A DNA stretch of 25,937 nucleotides, taken from NCBI GenBank assembly GCA_023428085.1, contig JAEYZK010000239.1, forward strand, positions 1 to 25,937, given 5' to 3'. The first letter of the stretch is position 1. Every line of letters starts with the position of its first letter. The DNA comes from Pseudomonadota bacterium. Lineage in GTDB: Bacteria > Myxococcota > Myxococcia > Myxococcales > Anaeromyxobacteraceae. Below, piece by piece: positions 16,829-25,216 of this stretch. The notes beneath the pieces were generated by a model. That model had not been told where the DNA came from. It saw nothing but the letters and a program-made list of their open reading frames with translations, and did no database searches. Position numbers and translations under genes: made by a program.

Positions 16829-17875
16829 GTGACGCTCACGACCAGCCGTCCCGCCTGCGATCGCAGGCCCCCTGCCACGACCGGCGCGCTGCGCGCCCTC
16901 GCGGTCGCCGCGCTCCTCCTCCCGTGCTCCGCACTCTCCGAACCCACCGCGTCCGCCGCGGAGCGCGTCCGCGCCGTCCGGGCCACCGCGCCCGCAGCGG
17001 CGTCGTGGGTCCCGGCCAGCGTCGCCGCCGCCGAGCGCGCGACGGTCTCCACCCGCGTCGCCGCGTCGGTGCGCGCCGTCCACGTGCGGGAGGGCGAGCG
17101 CGTGGCCAGCGGCCAGCCGGTGATCTCGCTCTCCGACGCCGACCTGCGCGGCGCCCTCCGGGCGGCCGAGGCGGGCCGCACCGCCGCGGTGGCGCACGAG
17201 CGCCGGATCCAGGCGCTCCTCGCCGAGGAGGCGGCGGCGCCCGCGCAGCTCGAGGTCGCGACGGCGCAGCGGGCCCAGGCCGAGGCGGCGCTCGCTTCGG
17301 CGCGCGCGAACCTCGCGTACGCGCAGCTCCGCGCCCCGTTCGCCGGGACGGTCCAGGCGCGCCACGTCGAGCCGGGCGACCTCGTCGGTCCGGGGCAGCC
17401 GCTCCTCGTGCTCGAGGGCGACGCGCTGGAGCTCGTCGCCAGCCTCTCCGAGGCCGAGGCGGCGGGGCTCGCGGTGGGCGCCCCGCTCCGGTTCGAGGCC
17501 GACGGCGCTCGCGGGAGGGCCGTCGTGACCGCGCTCACGCCGGGCCGCGACCCGGTCACGCATCGGCGGGGCCTCCGGGCGCGCGTCGAGGCGCGTCCGG
17601 CCGGGCTCCGCTCGGGCGCGTTCGCCCGGCTGGAGGTCCGCGGCGGCGGGGCGGGGGACGGGCGCGCGTGGGTGCCGACCACGGCGCTCGTCGAGCGCGG
17701 CGATCTCACGGGAGTGTTCGTCGCCTCGGCGGGGCGCGCCGAGCTCCGCTGGATCTCCGTCGGCGAGGCGGCCGGGGACGGCGTCTGGGTGCGCGCCGGG
17801 CTGCGGTCGGGCGAGACGGTGATCGACGCGCCCGGCGCCCTCCGCGACGGCGCGCAGGTGGAGGTGGCGCCATGA
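16829..17875 (+). CDS. RND efflux periplasmic adaptor (HlyD/membrane fusion protein)
   Basis: A 348-residue adaptor linking an inner-membrane RND pump to an outer-membrane channel. A signal peptide (about 18-44, with ALAVAALLLPCSA) is followed by a lipoyl/hairpin architecture: first lipoyl half (about 72-106, VRAVHVREGERVASGQPVISLSD), a short coiled hairpin (107-165), second lipoyl half (167-195, LRAPFAGTVQARHVEPGDLVGPGQPLLVLEG), then the beta-barrel and membrane-proximal domains. The only available upstream start is GTG 16829, which has a weak ribosome site; a perfect 16-bp palindrome lies inside the first codons, so a later start cannot be excluded. It overlaps the pump gene by four bases. 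The short hairpin fits a compact adaptor. No TolC-type gene is in the window. Confidence 0.85.
   Translation: MTLTTSRPACDRRPPATTGALRALAVAALLLPCSALSEPTASAAERVRAVRATAPAAASWVPASVAAAERATVSTRVAASVRAVHVREGERVASGQPVISLSDADLRGALRAAEAGRTAAVAHERRIQALLAEEAAAPAQLEVATAQRAQAEAALASARANLAYAQLRAPFAGTVQARHVEPGDLVGPGQPLLVLEGDALELVASLSEAEAAGLAVGAPLRFEADGARGRAVVTALTPGRDPVTHRRGLRARVEARPAGLRSGAFARLEVRGGGAGDGRAWVPTTALVERGDLTGVFVASAGRAELRWISVGEAAGDGVWVRAGLRSGETVIDAPGALRDGAQVEVAP
16853..16868. promoter_or_regulatory. Perfect 16-bp palindrome at start of efflux operon
   Basis: GCCTGCGATCGCAGGC is an exact 16-base palindrome, 24 bases after the annotated GTG of the adaptor gene. A second inverted repeat, CGTGA-CGC-TCACG (16828-16840), lies immediately before it. 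Two dyads within 41 bases at the head of an efflux operon fit an operator, but the first falls inside the predicted coding sequence, which weakens either the start call or the operator reading. Confidence 0.35.
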
Positions 17876-20800
17876 GCGAGCCGCGCTACGGGCTCGCCGG
17901 CCGGATGGCGGGTCCGTTCCTCCGGTCGAAGCTGACGCCGGTGGTGGTGCTCGCGTCGATCCTCCTCGGGGTCGTCGCCGTGAGCCTCACGCCGCGCGAG
18001 GAGGAGCCGCAGATCGTCGTGCCGATGATCGACGTCGTCGTCCCGATGCCGGGGGCCACGCCGGGCGAGGTGGAGAGCCAGGTGGTGACGCCGCTCGAGC
18101 GGCGGCTCTGGGGCATCCCCGGCGTCGAGTACCTGTACAGCACGAGCCGCGCGGGCGTCGGGTTCATCACCGTCCGGTTCCGGGTGAACGAGCCGCTCGA
18201 GCCGAGCCTGGTCAAGGTGCGGCAGGAGCTCGACGCCCACCCCGAGCTCCTCCCGAGCGGCGCCCTCCGGCCCACGGTCCGCGCCCTCACGATCGACGAC
18301 GTGCCGTTCCTGACGGTGACGCTCCACGCCCGGGAGGCGATGCCCGCCGGGACGCTCCGGGCGCTGGCCGCGGAGGTGGCCCGCGAGCTCGCCGCCGTCC
18401 CCCGCACCGCGCAGGTGGGCGTCGTGGGCGGCGCCCGGCGCGTCGTGCGCGTCGAGCCGGACCCGGCGCGGCTCCGGACGCTCTCCGTCTCGCTCGGCGA
18501 GCTCCAGCAGGCGCTCGCCTCGGCGCAGGCGCAGCTCCCCGCGGGCGCGCTCGTCGACCGCGGCGCGCGGGTCGTCCTCGAGGCCCGCGGGTTCGCGCGC
18601 TCCGCCGAGGAGCTCCGGCGCGTCGTCGTGGCCGTGCGCCAGGGCCGGCCGGTCTACGTCGAGGACCTCGCGAGCGTCGTGGACGGCCCGGAGCCCGAGC
18701 CGCCGGTCGTGCTCACCGCCTCGCGCGCGCGGCCGGGGTTCGAGCAGGCCGCGAGCGTCGTGGTGGCGAAGCGCCCCGGCACCAACGCCACCGCGCTCGC
18801 CGACGCGGTGCTCGCCAAGGTCGAGGCCCTCCGGGGCGGCCTCATCCCCGCGTCGGTGGACGCGACCGTGACCCGCAACTACGGCGCCACCGCGGGGGAG
18901 AAGTCGGACGAGCTGATCGAGCACCTCCTCATCGCGACCCTCTCGGTCATCGCCCTCATCCTCGTCGCGATGGGCTGGCGGTCGGCGCTCGTCGTCGCCG
19001 TGGCCGTCCCGGTCACGCTCGCGCTCACGCTCGTGCTCACGTACCTGAACGGCGCGACGCTCAACCGCGTCACCCTGTTCGCGCTCATCTTCTCGATCGG
19101 CATCCTGGTGGACGACGCGATCGTCGTGGTGGAGAACATCCACCGGCACCTGTACCTCCCCGGGCCACCCCGCCCCTTCACCCGCGTCGTCCTCGACGCC
19201 GTGGACGAGGTCGGCAACCCGACGATCCTGGCGACGTTCGCGGTCATCGCGGCGATCCTCCCGATGGCCTTCGTCCGCGGCCTCATGGGGCCGTACATGC
19301 GGCCCATCCCGGTGGGCGCCAGCGTCGCCATGATCTTCTCGCTCGTGATCGCCTTCGTGGTGAGCCCGTGGGCCGCGCTCCGGGTGTTCCGGCGCGAGGC
19401 GCGGATGCCCGCGCTCGATCCCGGCGGGATGCACCCCGCCGACCCGGCGCGCGAGGCGCCGGAGCCGGAGCGCGACCTGCCCTCCGCCCACGCCGAGACC
19501 GCGCCCGAGGGTCGGCTCGCCCGCGCCGATCGGCGGGTGATCCGGTGGCTCATCGGGTCCGGCAAGGTCCGCCTGGGCTTCCTCGCCGCGGTCGCCGTCC
19601 TGCTCGTCGCCGCCACCTCGCTGCTCGTCCTGGGCGCGGTGGAGGTGAAGATGCTCCCCTTCGACGACAAGCGCGAGCTCCAGGTCCAGCTCGATCTCCC
19701 CGCCGGCGCCGCGCGCGAGCGTGCGCTCGCGCTCGGGCAGCAGGTCGCGCGGCGGCTCCTGGAGGAGCCGGAGGTGGAGAGCGTGCAGGTCCACTCGGGC
19801 GTCGCCGCGCCGTTCACGTTCGTCGGCATGGTCCGCCACAGCTTCCTGCGCGACGCGCCGGAGCAGGTGGACCTCCAGGTGAACCTGCTCCCCAAGCACG
19901 AGCGCGACGCCTCGAGCCACGCCATCGCGGTCCGCGTCCGGCCGGAGATCGAGCGGCTCGCCGCGGCCGAGGAGGCCCGGGTGAAGGTGGTCGAGATCCC
20001 GCCCGGTCCGCCGGTGCTGGCGACGATGGTGGCCGAGGTGTACGGCCCGAGCGCCGCCGAGCGTGACCGGATCGCCGCCGAGATCCGCGGCGCGTTCCAG
20101 GCCGTGCCCGGGATCGTGGACATCGACTCGACCCTCAACCCCACGCTCCCGAAGGTCCACCTCACCGTGGATCGCGAGAAGGCCGCGCTGCACGGCGTGC
20201 CGCCCGCGCGCGTCATCGAGACGCTCGCGGCGGCGGGCCAGGGCGCGCCGCTCGGGACGTTCCACGTCGAGCGGGGCGCCTCCCAGGTCCCCGTCGTCCT
20301 CCAGCTCGCGCCCGCGCTCCGCAGCCGCCTGGACCCGCTCCTCTCGCTGACCGTGCCGGGCGCGCGCGGCCTCGTCCCGCTCTCCGCGCTGGTCCGCGTG
20401 GAGGAGACGCGCGAGGATCCCGAGATCCAGCACAAGAACCTGATGCCGGTCGCCTACGTCACGGCGGACCTCGCCGGCGAGATCGAGAGCCCGCTCTACG
20501 CCCTGCTGGCGCTGGACCGGAAGCTCTCCGGGCTGCGGAGCGCCGGGGGCGCCGCCGTGCCCTTCCTCGGCCTCGCGCACCCGGCGGACACCGAGACGCC
20601 CTCGGTGAAGTGGGACGGCGAGTGGCACATCACGCTCGAGGTGTTCCGGGACCTCGGCCTCGCCTTCGCCGCGGTGCTGCTCCTCATCTACGTGCTCATG
20701 GTCGGCTGGTTCCAGTCCTTCCGGATGCCGCTCGTGATCCTCGCGCCCATCCCGCTCTCCCTCGTCGGCATCCTCCCGGCGCACGCGCTGCTCGGCACCT

Positions 20801-21189
20801 TCTTCACGGCCACGAGCATGATCGGCTTCATCGCCGGCGCCGGCATCGTGGTCCGCAACAGCATCATCCTCGTGGACTTCGCCGAGCTGAAGCTCACCGA
20901 GGGGATGCCGCTCGCGGCCGCGGTGGAGGAGGCGGTCCGCGTCCGGTTCCGGCCCATGGCGCTCACCGCGCTCGCGGTGATCGTGGGCAGCGCGGTGATG
21001 CTCGCCGACCCCATCTTCCAGGGGCTCGCGGTGGCGCTCATGTCGGGCGCCGTGGCGGCGACCCTCCTCTCGCGGTATGCAGTCCCGGTGCTCTACGTGC
21101 TGCTGGCCCGCGGGGGCCGGGCGGCGGAGCTGCAGCGCCGGGCGCCCGCCCCGGTGCCCGGGTCCGTCCCGGCGACCCACGCGGCCTGA
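17872..21189 (+). CDS. RND efflux transporter permease
   Basis: A 1105-residue inner-membrane proton-driven pump of the AcrB/CzcA superfamily. After TM1 (about 22-40) comes PREEEPQIVVPMIDVVVPMPGA (41-62), the first porter domain, then a TM block (from about 352) with FSIGILVDDAIVVVENIHRH (407-426), whose D414-D415 correspond to the proton-relay aspartates of TM4. A charged loop at about 505-550 precedes the second half: TM7 near 565-590, the second porter domain and a final TM block (about 930-1075, including GFIAGAGIVVRNSIILVDFAELK). The ATG overlaps the adaptor stop by four bases. Length is slightly above the usual 1020-1050. The substrate is unknown; neighbouring sulfur genes leave open a role beyond drug or metal export (inference). 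Confidence 0.92.
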   Translation: MSEPRYGLAGRMAGPFLRSKLTPVVVLASILLGVVAVSLTPREEEPQIVVPMIDVVVPMPGATPGEVESQVVTPLERRLWGIPGVEYLYSTSRAGVGFITVRFRVNEPLEPSLVKVRQELDAHPELLPSGALRPTVRALTIDDVPFLTVTLHAREAMPAGTLRALAAEVARELAAVPRTAQVGVVGGARRVVRVEPDPARLRTLSVSLGELQQALASAQAQLPAGALVDRGARVVLEARGFARSAEELRRVVVAVRQGRPVYVEDLASVVDGPEPEPPVVLTASRARPGFEQAASVVVAKRPGTNATALADAVLAKVEALRGGLIPASVDATVTRNYGATAGEKSDELIEHLLIATLSVIALILVAMGWRSALVVAVAVPVTLALTLVLTYLNGATLNRVTLFALIFSIGILVDDAIVVVENIHRHLYLPGPPRPFTRVVLDAVDEVGNPTILATFAVIAAILPMAFVRGLMGPYMRPIPVGASVAMIFSLVIAFVVSPWAALRVFRREARMPALDPGGMHPADPAREAPEPERDLPSAHAETAPEGRLARADRRVIRWLIGSGKVRLGFLAAVAVLLVAATSLLVLGAVEVKMLPFDDKRELQVQLDLPAGAARERALALGQQVARRLLEEPEVESVQVHSGVAAPFTFVGMVRHSFLRDAPEQVDLQVNLLPKHERDASSHAIAVRVRPEIERLAAAEEARVKVVEIPPGPPVLATMVAEVYGPSAAERDRIAAEIRGAFQAVPGIVDIDSTLNPTLPKVHLTVDREKAALHGVPPARVIETLAAAGQGAPLGTFHVERGASQVPVVLQLAPALRSRLDPLLSLTVPGARGLVPLSALVRVEETREDPEIQHKNLMPVAYVTADLAGEIESPLYALLALDRKLSGLRSAGGAAVPFLGLAHPADTETPSVKWDGEWHITLEVFRDLGLAFAAVLLLIYVLMVGWFQSFRMPLVILAPIPLSLVGILPAHALLGTFFTATSMIGFIAGAGIVVRNSIILVDFAELKLTEGMPLAAAVEEAVRVRFRPMALTALAVIVGSAVMLADPIFQGLAVALMSGAVAATLLSRYAVPVLYVLLARGGRAAELQRRAPAPVPGSVPATHAA

Positions 21190-21201
21190 ACGGAGGACCC
21201 G

Positions 21202-21822
21202 ATGCACGAGTTCGATGCCAAGGCCCGGAGCTGGGACGAGCCCGCCAAGGTCGACCGGGCCCGCGCCGTGGCGGAGCGGATCGCCGCGCGGGTGCCGATG
21301 CTCGCGCGGGCCCGCGTGCTCGAGGTGGGCGCGGGCACGGGCCTGCTCGGGTTCGCGCTCCGGGACCGCGTCGACCACGTCACGCTGGTGGACGGCTCGG
21401 CGGAGATGGTCGCCGTCGCGGAGGAGAAGCTCCGGGCCCAGGGCGCCTGCAACGTGGACGTCGTGAAGCTGGACCTCGAGCGTGACCCGCTGCCCGCGGC
21501 GCGGCACGACGTCGTCTGCGCGCTCCTCGTCCTCCACCACGTCGCCGACGTCGAGGCGCTGCTCCGGAAGCTCCACGGGGCGCTCGAGCCCGGCGGATAC
21601 CTCTGCGTGTCCGATCTCGACGCGGAGGACGGGTCGTTCCACGGCGCGGACTTCGGCGGGCACCCCGGCTTCGATCGCGCGGCGCTCGCGGCGCAGCTCG
21701 GGCGCGCCGGGTTCGTGGACGTCCGGTTCGAGGACGCGTTCCAGATCGAGAAGCCGGTGGCGGGCGGCGCGACGCGGAGCTTCCCCGCGTTCCTCGCCGT
21801 CGCGCGCGTCCCCCCGGCATGA
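21202..21822 (+). CDS. Class I SAM-dependent methyltransferase
   Basis: A 206-residue Rossmann-fold methyltransferase. Motif I, VLEVGAGTGLLG (39-50), binds AdoMet; the acidic residue of motif II lies in LVDGS (62-66); LDLERDPLP and LLVLHHV match motifs III and IV; LEPGGYLCVSDLD is the post-motif strand. The N-terminus HEFDAKARSWDEPAKVDRA is common to small-molecule methyltransferases of the UbiE/arsenite-methyltransferase-like type, but no cysteines of an arsenic site are evident. ATG 21202 has a GGAGG site and follows the RND gene by 12 bases, so they are probably co-transcribed. The methyl acceptor is unknown; methylation of sulfide or a thiol would fit the neighbours but is speculation. 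Confidence 0.88.
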   Translation: MHEFDAKARSWDEPAKVDRARAVAERIAARVPMLARARVLEVGAGTGLLGFALRDRVDHVTLVDGSAEMVAVAEEKLRAQGACNVDVVKLDLERDPLPAARHDVVCALLVLHHVADVEALLRKLHGALEPGGYLCVSDLDAEDGSFHGADFGGHPGFDRAALAAQLGRAGFVDVRFEDAFQIEKPVAGGATRSFPAFLAVARVPPA

Positions 21823-21899
21823 CGCTGCCGCCCCCTGCCCAAGCGGGGTCTCTCCGAACCCCGCGGGCCGGGCGAGGCTCCCACGGGAGGGAGGCACGG

Positions 21900-22145
21900 A
21901 TGCAGGAACTCGACACCCGGACCGAGGGACACGCCAGGACGTCGCCGCGCACCGCGCTGCGCGGCCGGCGCTGGGTCTTCACGGCGATCGCGGCGGCGCT
22001 CGGGGCGGGGGTCGCCGGCGCCTACGCGTACTTCGTCGGCTGCGACGGGACCTGCCCGCTCACCTCGAACGTCTGGACCGCCTCGCTCTACGGCTCCGGC
22101 GTCGGCGCGCTCGTGGGCTGGCCGGGGCGCAAGGAGGCGGCATGA
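21900..22145 (+). CDS. DUF6132-like small membrane protein
   Basis: An 81-residue protein with a polar N-terminus, one clear hydrophobic helix (about 25-46), a short loop containing C48 and C52 in VGCDGTCPLTSN, and a second hydrophobic stretch (57-74). The GC...TCP-TSN loop is the hallmark of the DUF6132 family of two-helix proteins, which has no known function. ATG 21900 has a strong GGGAGGGAGG site; the frame extends to 21819, but that part is not family-like. Its end overlaps the persulfide reductase start by four bases, and the loop cysteine pair, if exposed, could take part in thiol chemistry (inference). Confidence 0.75.
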   Translation: MQELDTRTEGHARTSPRTALRGRRWVFTAIAAALGAGVAGAYAYFVGCDGTCPLTSNVWTASLYGSGVGALVGWPGRKEAA

Positions 22146-23806
22146 CGCGGCGGCTCGTCATCGTGGGAGGCGTGGCGGCGGGCGCGACCGCGGCGGCGCG
22201 CGCGCGGCGCATCAGCGAGGACACCGAGATCACGCTCCTCGAGCGCGGGCCGTACGTCTCGTACGCCAACTGCGGGCTCCCGTACTTCGTCTCCCGCGAC
22301 ATCGAGCAGCGCTCGAAGCTCCTGCTCCAGACGCCCGAGGGGTTCGCGCGCCGGTACCGCGTCGCGGCGTTCGTGAACACGGAGGCGCTGGAGCTCGATC
22401 GCGCCGGCCGGCGCGTGCGGGTCCGCGGCCCGGAGGGCGAGCGGTGGATCCCGTACGACGCGCTCCTCCTCGCGCAGGGCGGGAACCCCGTGGTCCCGCC
22501 GGTGCCGGGCGGGGACGCGCCGCACGTCTTCCGGCTCTGGACCGTGCCCGACATGGACCGGGTGGACGCGTTCCTCGAGCGCGAGAAGCCGCGGACGGCG
22601 GTCGTGGTCGGGGGCGGGTTCATCGGCCTGGAGATGGCCGAGGCGTTCCGCAAGCGCGGCCTCGAGACGACCGTGGTCGAGCTCCTCCCGACGGTGATGG
22701 CGGTCATGGATCGCGAGTTCGGCGCGCGGATCGCCGGCGAGCTCGAGGCGAACGGCGTCGCGGTCGTCACCGGGGCGGCCGTGAAGGCGGTGCTCCCGGC
22801 GGAGCGGCACGTGGAGCTCGCCGACGGGCGGAAGCTCCCCGCGGACGTGGTGCTCTTCTCGGTCGGCGTCCGGCCGGAGCTCGCGCTCGCGCGCGCGGCC
22901 GGGCTCGAGATCGGCCCGACGGGCGCGCTCCTCGTGGACGACCACCTCCGCACCTCCGACCCGCACGTCTGGGCCGCCGGCGACATGGTCGAGCTCCAGC
23001 ACAAGGTCTCCGGCCGCCGCGTCCGGATCCCGCTCGCCGGCCCCGCCAACCGGCAAGGCCGGGTCGCCGCCTCCAACGCGCTCGGCGTGCCGATGCGGTA
23101 CGGCGGCGCGCTCGGGACGAGCGTGGTGAAGATCTTCGAGGCCACGGCGGGCATGACGGGGCTCTCGGAGCGCGCGGCGCGCGAGGCGGGCTTCGACGTC
23201 GGCGTGGCGGTGATCCACAAGGACCACCACGCGGGCTATTACCCGGGCGCGGAGGAGCTGTCGCTCGCGCTCGTCCACGACCGGAAGACCGGCCGGCTCC
23301 TCGGGGCGCAGGCGTTCGGGAAGGCCGGCGTCGACAAGCGGATCGACGTCGCCGCCACGGCGCTGCACGGCAAGATGACGCTGGCGGATCTCGCCGAGCT
23401 CGATCTCGCGTACGCGCCGCCGTACTCGTCGGCCAACGACCCGCTCAACCTCGTGGCGTTCGTCGCCGAGAACGACCGGACGGGGTTCAGCCCGGTCGTC
23501 ACCGCGGCGGCGCTCCGCGCCGAGCTGGCGTCGGAGAAGCCGCCCGTCGTGCTCGACGTCCGGACCGAGAACGAGTGGAGGCGCGGGCACGTGCGCGGCG
23601 CGGTGCACCTCCCGGTGGACGAGCTGCGGGCGCGCGCGCAGGAGCTCCCTCGCGGGCGCCGGATCGCCGTCCACTGCCGGTCGGGGTTCCGCGGGCACCT
23701 CGCCCTGCGCACGCTGCGCGCGCTCGGGTTCGAGGACGTCGTGAACGTCACCGGCGGGAGCCTGAGCATGCGCGCCGAGGGCGGGTTCGAGTGGGAGGCG
23801 TCGTGA
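22142..23806 (+). CDS. CoA-disulfide/persulfide reductase with C-terminal rhodanese
   Basis: A 554-residue flavoprotein of the CoADR-RHD type. FAD-binding motif VGGVAAGATAAARAR (8-22), active-site C44 in SYANCGLPYF, NAD(P)H motif VVGGGFIGLEMAE (156-168), the second FAD motif TSDPHVWAAGD (271-281), and a dimerisation domain with GYYPGA (365-370) and YAPPYSSANDP (424-434), which hold the tyrosines expected at the CoA site. A rhodanese domain (about 452-550) follows with catalytic C512 in HCRSGFRGH. Family members reduce CoA disulfide, CoA persulfide or polysulfide with NAD(P)H, releasing sulfide in the cytoplasm. It overlaps DUF6132 upstream and the single rhodanese downstream by four bases each, forming a tightly coupled set. 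Both active-site cysteines are intact, unlike the transporter-linked rhodanese. Confidence 0.93.
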   Translation: MTRRLVIVGGVAAGATAAARARRISEDTEITLLERGPYVSYANCGLPYFVSRDIEQRSKLLLQTPEGFARRYRVAAFVNTEALELDRAGRRVRVRGPEGERWIPYDALLLAQGGNPVVPPVPGGDAPHVFRLWTVPDMDRVDAFLEREKPRTAVVVGGGFIGLEMAEAFRKRGLETTVVELLPTVMAVMDREFGARIAGELEANGVAVVTGAAVKAVLPAERHVELADGRKLPADVVLFSVGVRPELALARAAGLEIGPTGALLVDDHLRTSDPHVWAAGDMVELQHKVSGRRVRIPLAGPANRQGRVAASNALGVPMRYGGALGTSVVKIFEATAGMTGLSERAAREAGFDVGVAVIHKDHHAGYYPGAEELSLALVHDRKTGRLLGAQAFGKAGVDKRIDVAATALHGKMTLADLAELDLAYAPPYSSANDPLNLVAFVAENDRTGFSPVVTAAALRAELASEKPPVVLDVRTENEWRRGHVRGAVHLPVDELRARAQELPRGRRIAVHCRSGFRGHLALRTLRALGFEDVVNVTGGSLSMRAEGGFEWEAS

Positions 23807-24150
23807 AGCTGGTCTGGATCCTGTTCTTCGTCGCCGTGGCGCTCGTCCTGGCCCGGCGCTTCCTGGGAGGCACGCGCGTGAGCCAGTCGGTGGTGCTGGA
23901 GAAGATCAAGGCGGGGGCGCAGATCGTGGACGTCCGGTCGCCGGGGGAGTTCCAGGGAGGCGCCTACCCGGGCGCGGTGAACATCCCGGTGCAGGAGCTC
24001 GAGGCGCGGATCTCCGAGCTCCCCAAGGACCGTCCCATCGTCGTCTACTGCGCCTCCGGCGCGCGCAGCGCCGCCGCGGAGCGGATGCTCCGTGCACGCG
24101 GCTACGCCGACGTCGTGAACGGCGGCGGCCTGTCCCAGATGCCGCGGTGA
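23803..24150 (+). CDS. Membrane-anchored single-domain rhodanese
   Basis: A 115-residue protein with one N-terminal membrane helix (about 3-17) followed by RR, which by the positive-inside rule places the rhodanese domain (25-113) in the cytoplasm. The domain has VDVRSPGEFQGGAYPGAVNIP (42-62) and the active loop VVYCASGARSA (80-90) with catalytic C83. It should transfer sulfane sulfur between donors and acceptors such as the persulfide reductase beside it. GTG 23803 overlaps the upstream stop by four bases and has a GGGAGG site; the much longer open frame upstream is antisense-like. This is the last gene of the plus-strand series. Confidence 0.9.
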   Translation: MKLVWILFFVAVALVLARRFLGGTRVSQSVVLEKIKAGAQIVDVRSPGEFQGGAYPGAVNIPVQELEARISELPKDRPIVVYCASGARSAAAERMLRARGYADVVNGGGLSQMPR

Positions 24151-24161
24151 GCCGGCGGGGT

Positions 24162-24203
24162 GGCGGGGCGCAGCCCCCCGCCGCGGGGCAGGACGCCCCG
24201 CGG
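24162..24203. terminator. Two adjoining hairpins between convergent genes
   Basis: The first stem pairs GGCGGGG (24162-24168) with CCCCGCC (24176-24182), 7-base loop. The second pairs CCGCGGGGC (24181-24189) with GCCCCGCGG (24195-24203), 5-base loop. They share two bases, so they are probably alternatives. They fill the 55-base gap between the rhodanese stop and the LacI-like stop, the expected place for a bidirectional terminator. No T tract is present. Confidence 0.5.
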
Positions 24204-24205
24204 GC

Positions 24206-25045
24206 TCAGGTCGAGCTCCTCCGGACGAGCACGGGGTCGAGGAGGATGGTCTCCGGCCTCTCCACGATCGCGGCGGCCTTCTCCGTCGCGAGGCGGACGG
24301 CCTCCTGGGCGATCCGCGCCATCGGCTGGCGGATCGTGGTGAGGGGCGGATCCGAGATCGCGGCGATCGGCAGGTCGTCGAAGCCGACCACCGCCAGATC
24401 GGCCGGGACGACGAGCTTCCGCTCCCGCGCCGTGGCGAGGATGCCGCCTGCCGCGGTGTCGCCAGCGGCGCAGAAGATGCCGTCCACCGTGCGGCCGCTC
24501 GCGAGGAAGGACGTCAGCGCGTTCACCCCGTCCTTCCGCGAGTACTCGATGCACGAGTGCACGCGGTCGGGCTGCAGCCGCAGGCCTGCCTCGGCCAGCG
24601 CGCGCTCGAACCCCTGGCGGCGGCGGACGGCGTTGTAGTGGGCCCCCGGGGGCACGGTGGGCCCCGCGAGCAGCCCGAGGGACTTGCGCCCCTTCTCGAG
24701 GAGGTGCTTGCCCGCCATGTACCCGGCCTTCACGTTGTCGCAGGCGACCGAGCTCGCCCCCAGCACCTCCTCGTCCACCGTGATGACCGGGATGCCCGCG
24801 GCGTTGAAGGGCTTCACCTCGGCGGGGGAGGGCGCGAAGGTCAGGCTGATGATGGCGTCCACCCGCGGCGTCATCTCGATGATCTTGCTGAAGCGGTCGT
24901 GGAGGAAGGTGTCGTCTTCCCGCCGCACGAGCCCCACCTCGATCAGCTCGTCCTCCGGCCGGAGGGCCTTCTTGAGTTCCCCCATGATCGAGCGGGTGAA
25001 GTTCCAGGTGAAGCTCACTGCTGCGACCGCGATCCGGACACCCAT
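24206..25045 (-). CDS. LacI/GalR-type ligand-binding protein lacking a DNA-binding domain
   Basis: A 279-residue protein matching the periplasmic-binding-protein-like core of LacI-family regulators: IAVAAVSFTWNFTRSIMGELKKAL at the start, VACDNVKAGYMAGKHLLEKGRKSLGLLAGP (100-129), FCAAGDTAAGGILATARERKLVVPADLAVVGFDDLP, and the closing PPLTTIRQPMARIAQEAVRLA. It begins directly with the ligand-binding domain: the usual 50-60-residue helix-turn-helix and hinge are absent, and I see none in the 171 bases upstream in any frame. There is no signal peptide or lipobox either, so it does not look like a transporter's binding protein. ATG 25045 has only a weak ribosome site. It may be a cytoplasmic sugar sensor working through a partner, or a truncated repressor. 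The ligand is unknown. Confidence 0.8.
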   Translation of the reverse strand: MGVRIAVAAVSFTWNFTRSIMGELKKALRPEDELIEVGLVRREDDTFLHDRFSKIIEMTPRVDAIISLTFAPSPAEVKPFNAAGIPVITVDEEVLGASSVACDNVKAGYMAGKHLLEKGRKSLGLLAGPTVPPGAHYNAVRRRQGFERALAEAGLRLQPDRVHSCIEYSRKDGVNALTSFLASGRTVDGIFCAAGDTAAGGILATARERKLVVPADLAVVGFDDLPIAAISDPPLTTIRQPMARIAQEAVRLATEKAAAIVERPETILLDPVLVRRSST

Positions 25046-25216
25046 GTCCGTATCGTCCCAATCGGCGCGAAAGGGATCAAGGGGGGAGGCGCGCCGTCAT
25101 CGATTCGAGGTGGGTCGGGAGAGGGGGGACCGGGTTCGCCCTCGCGCTCGCCGGCGCCGGCCGCACGCCTCCCGTGAGGCCCTCCGCGCGCCGCAGCACG
25201 GGCGGGGCGCGGCCGT

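Noticed and set aside
16681..21897. Minus-strand 1738-residue open frame opposite the adaptor, RND and methyltransferase genes
   Set aside because: Composition is dominated by Arg, Asp, Glu and His, typical of antisense frames in high-GC DNA; the plus strand encodes clear families there.
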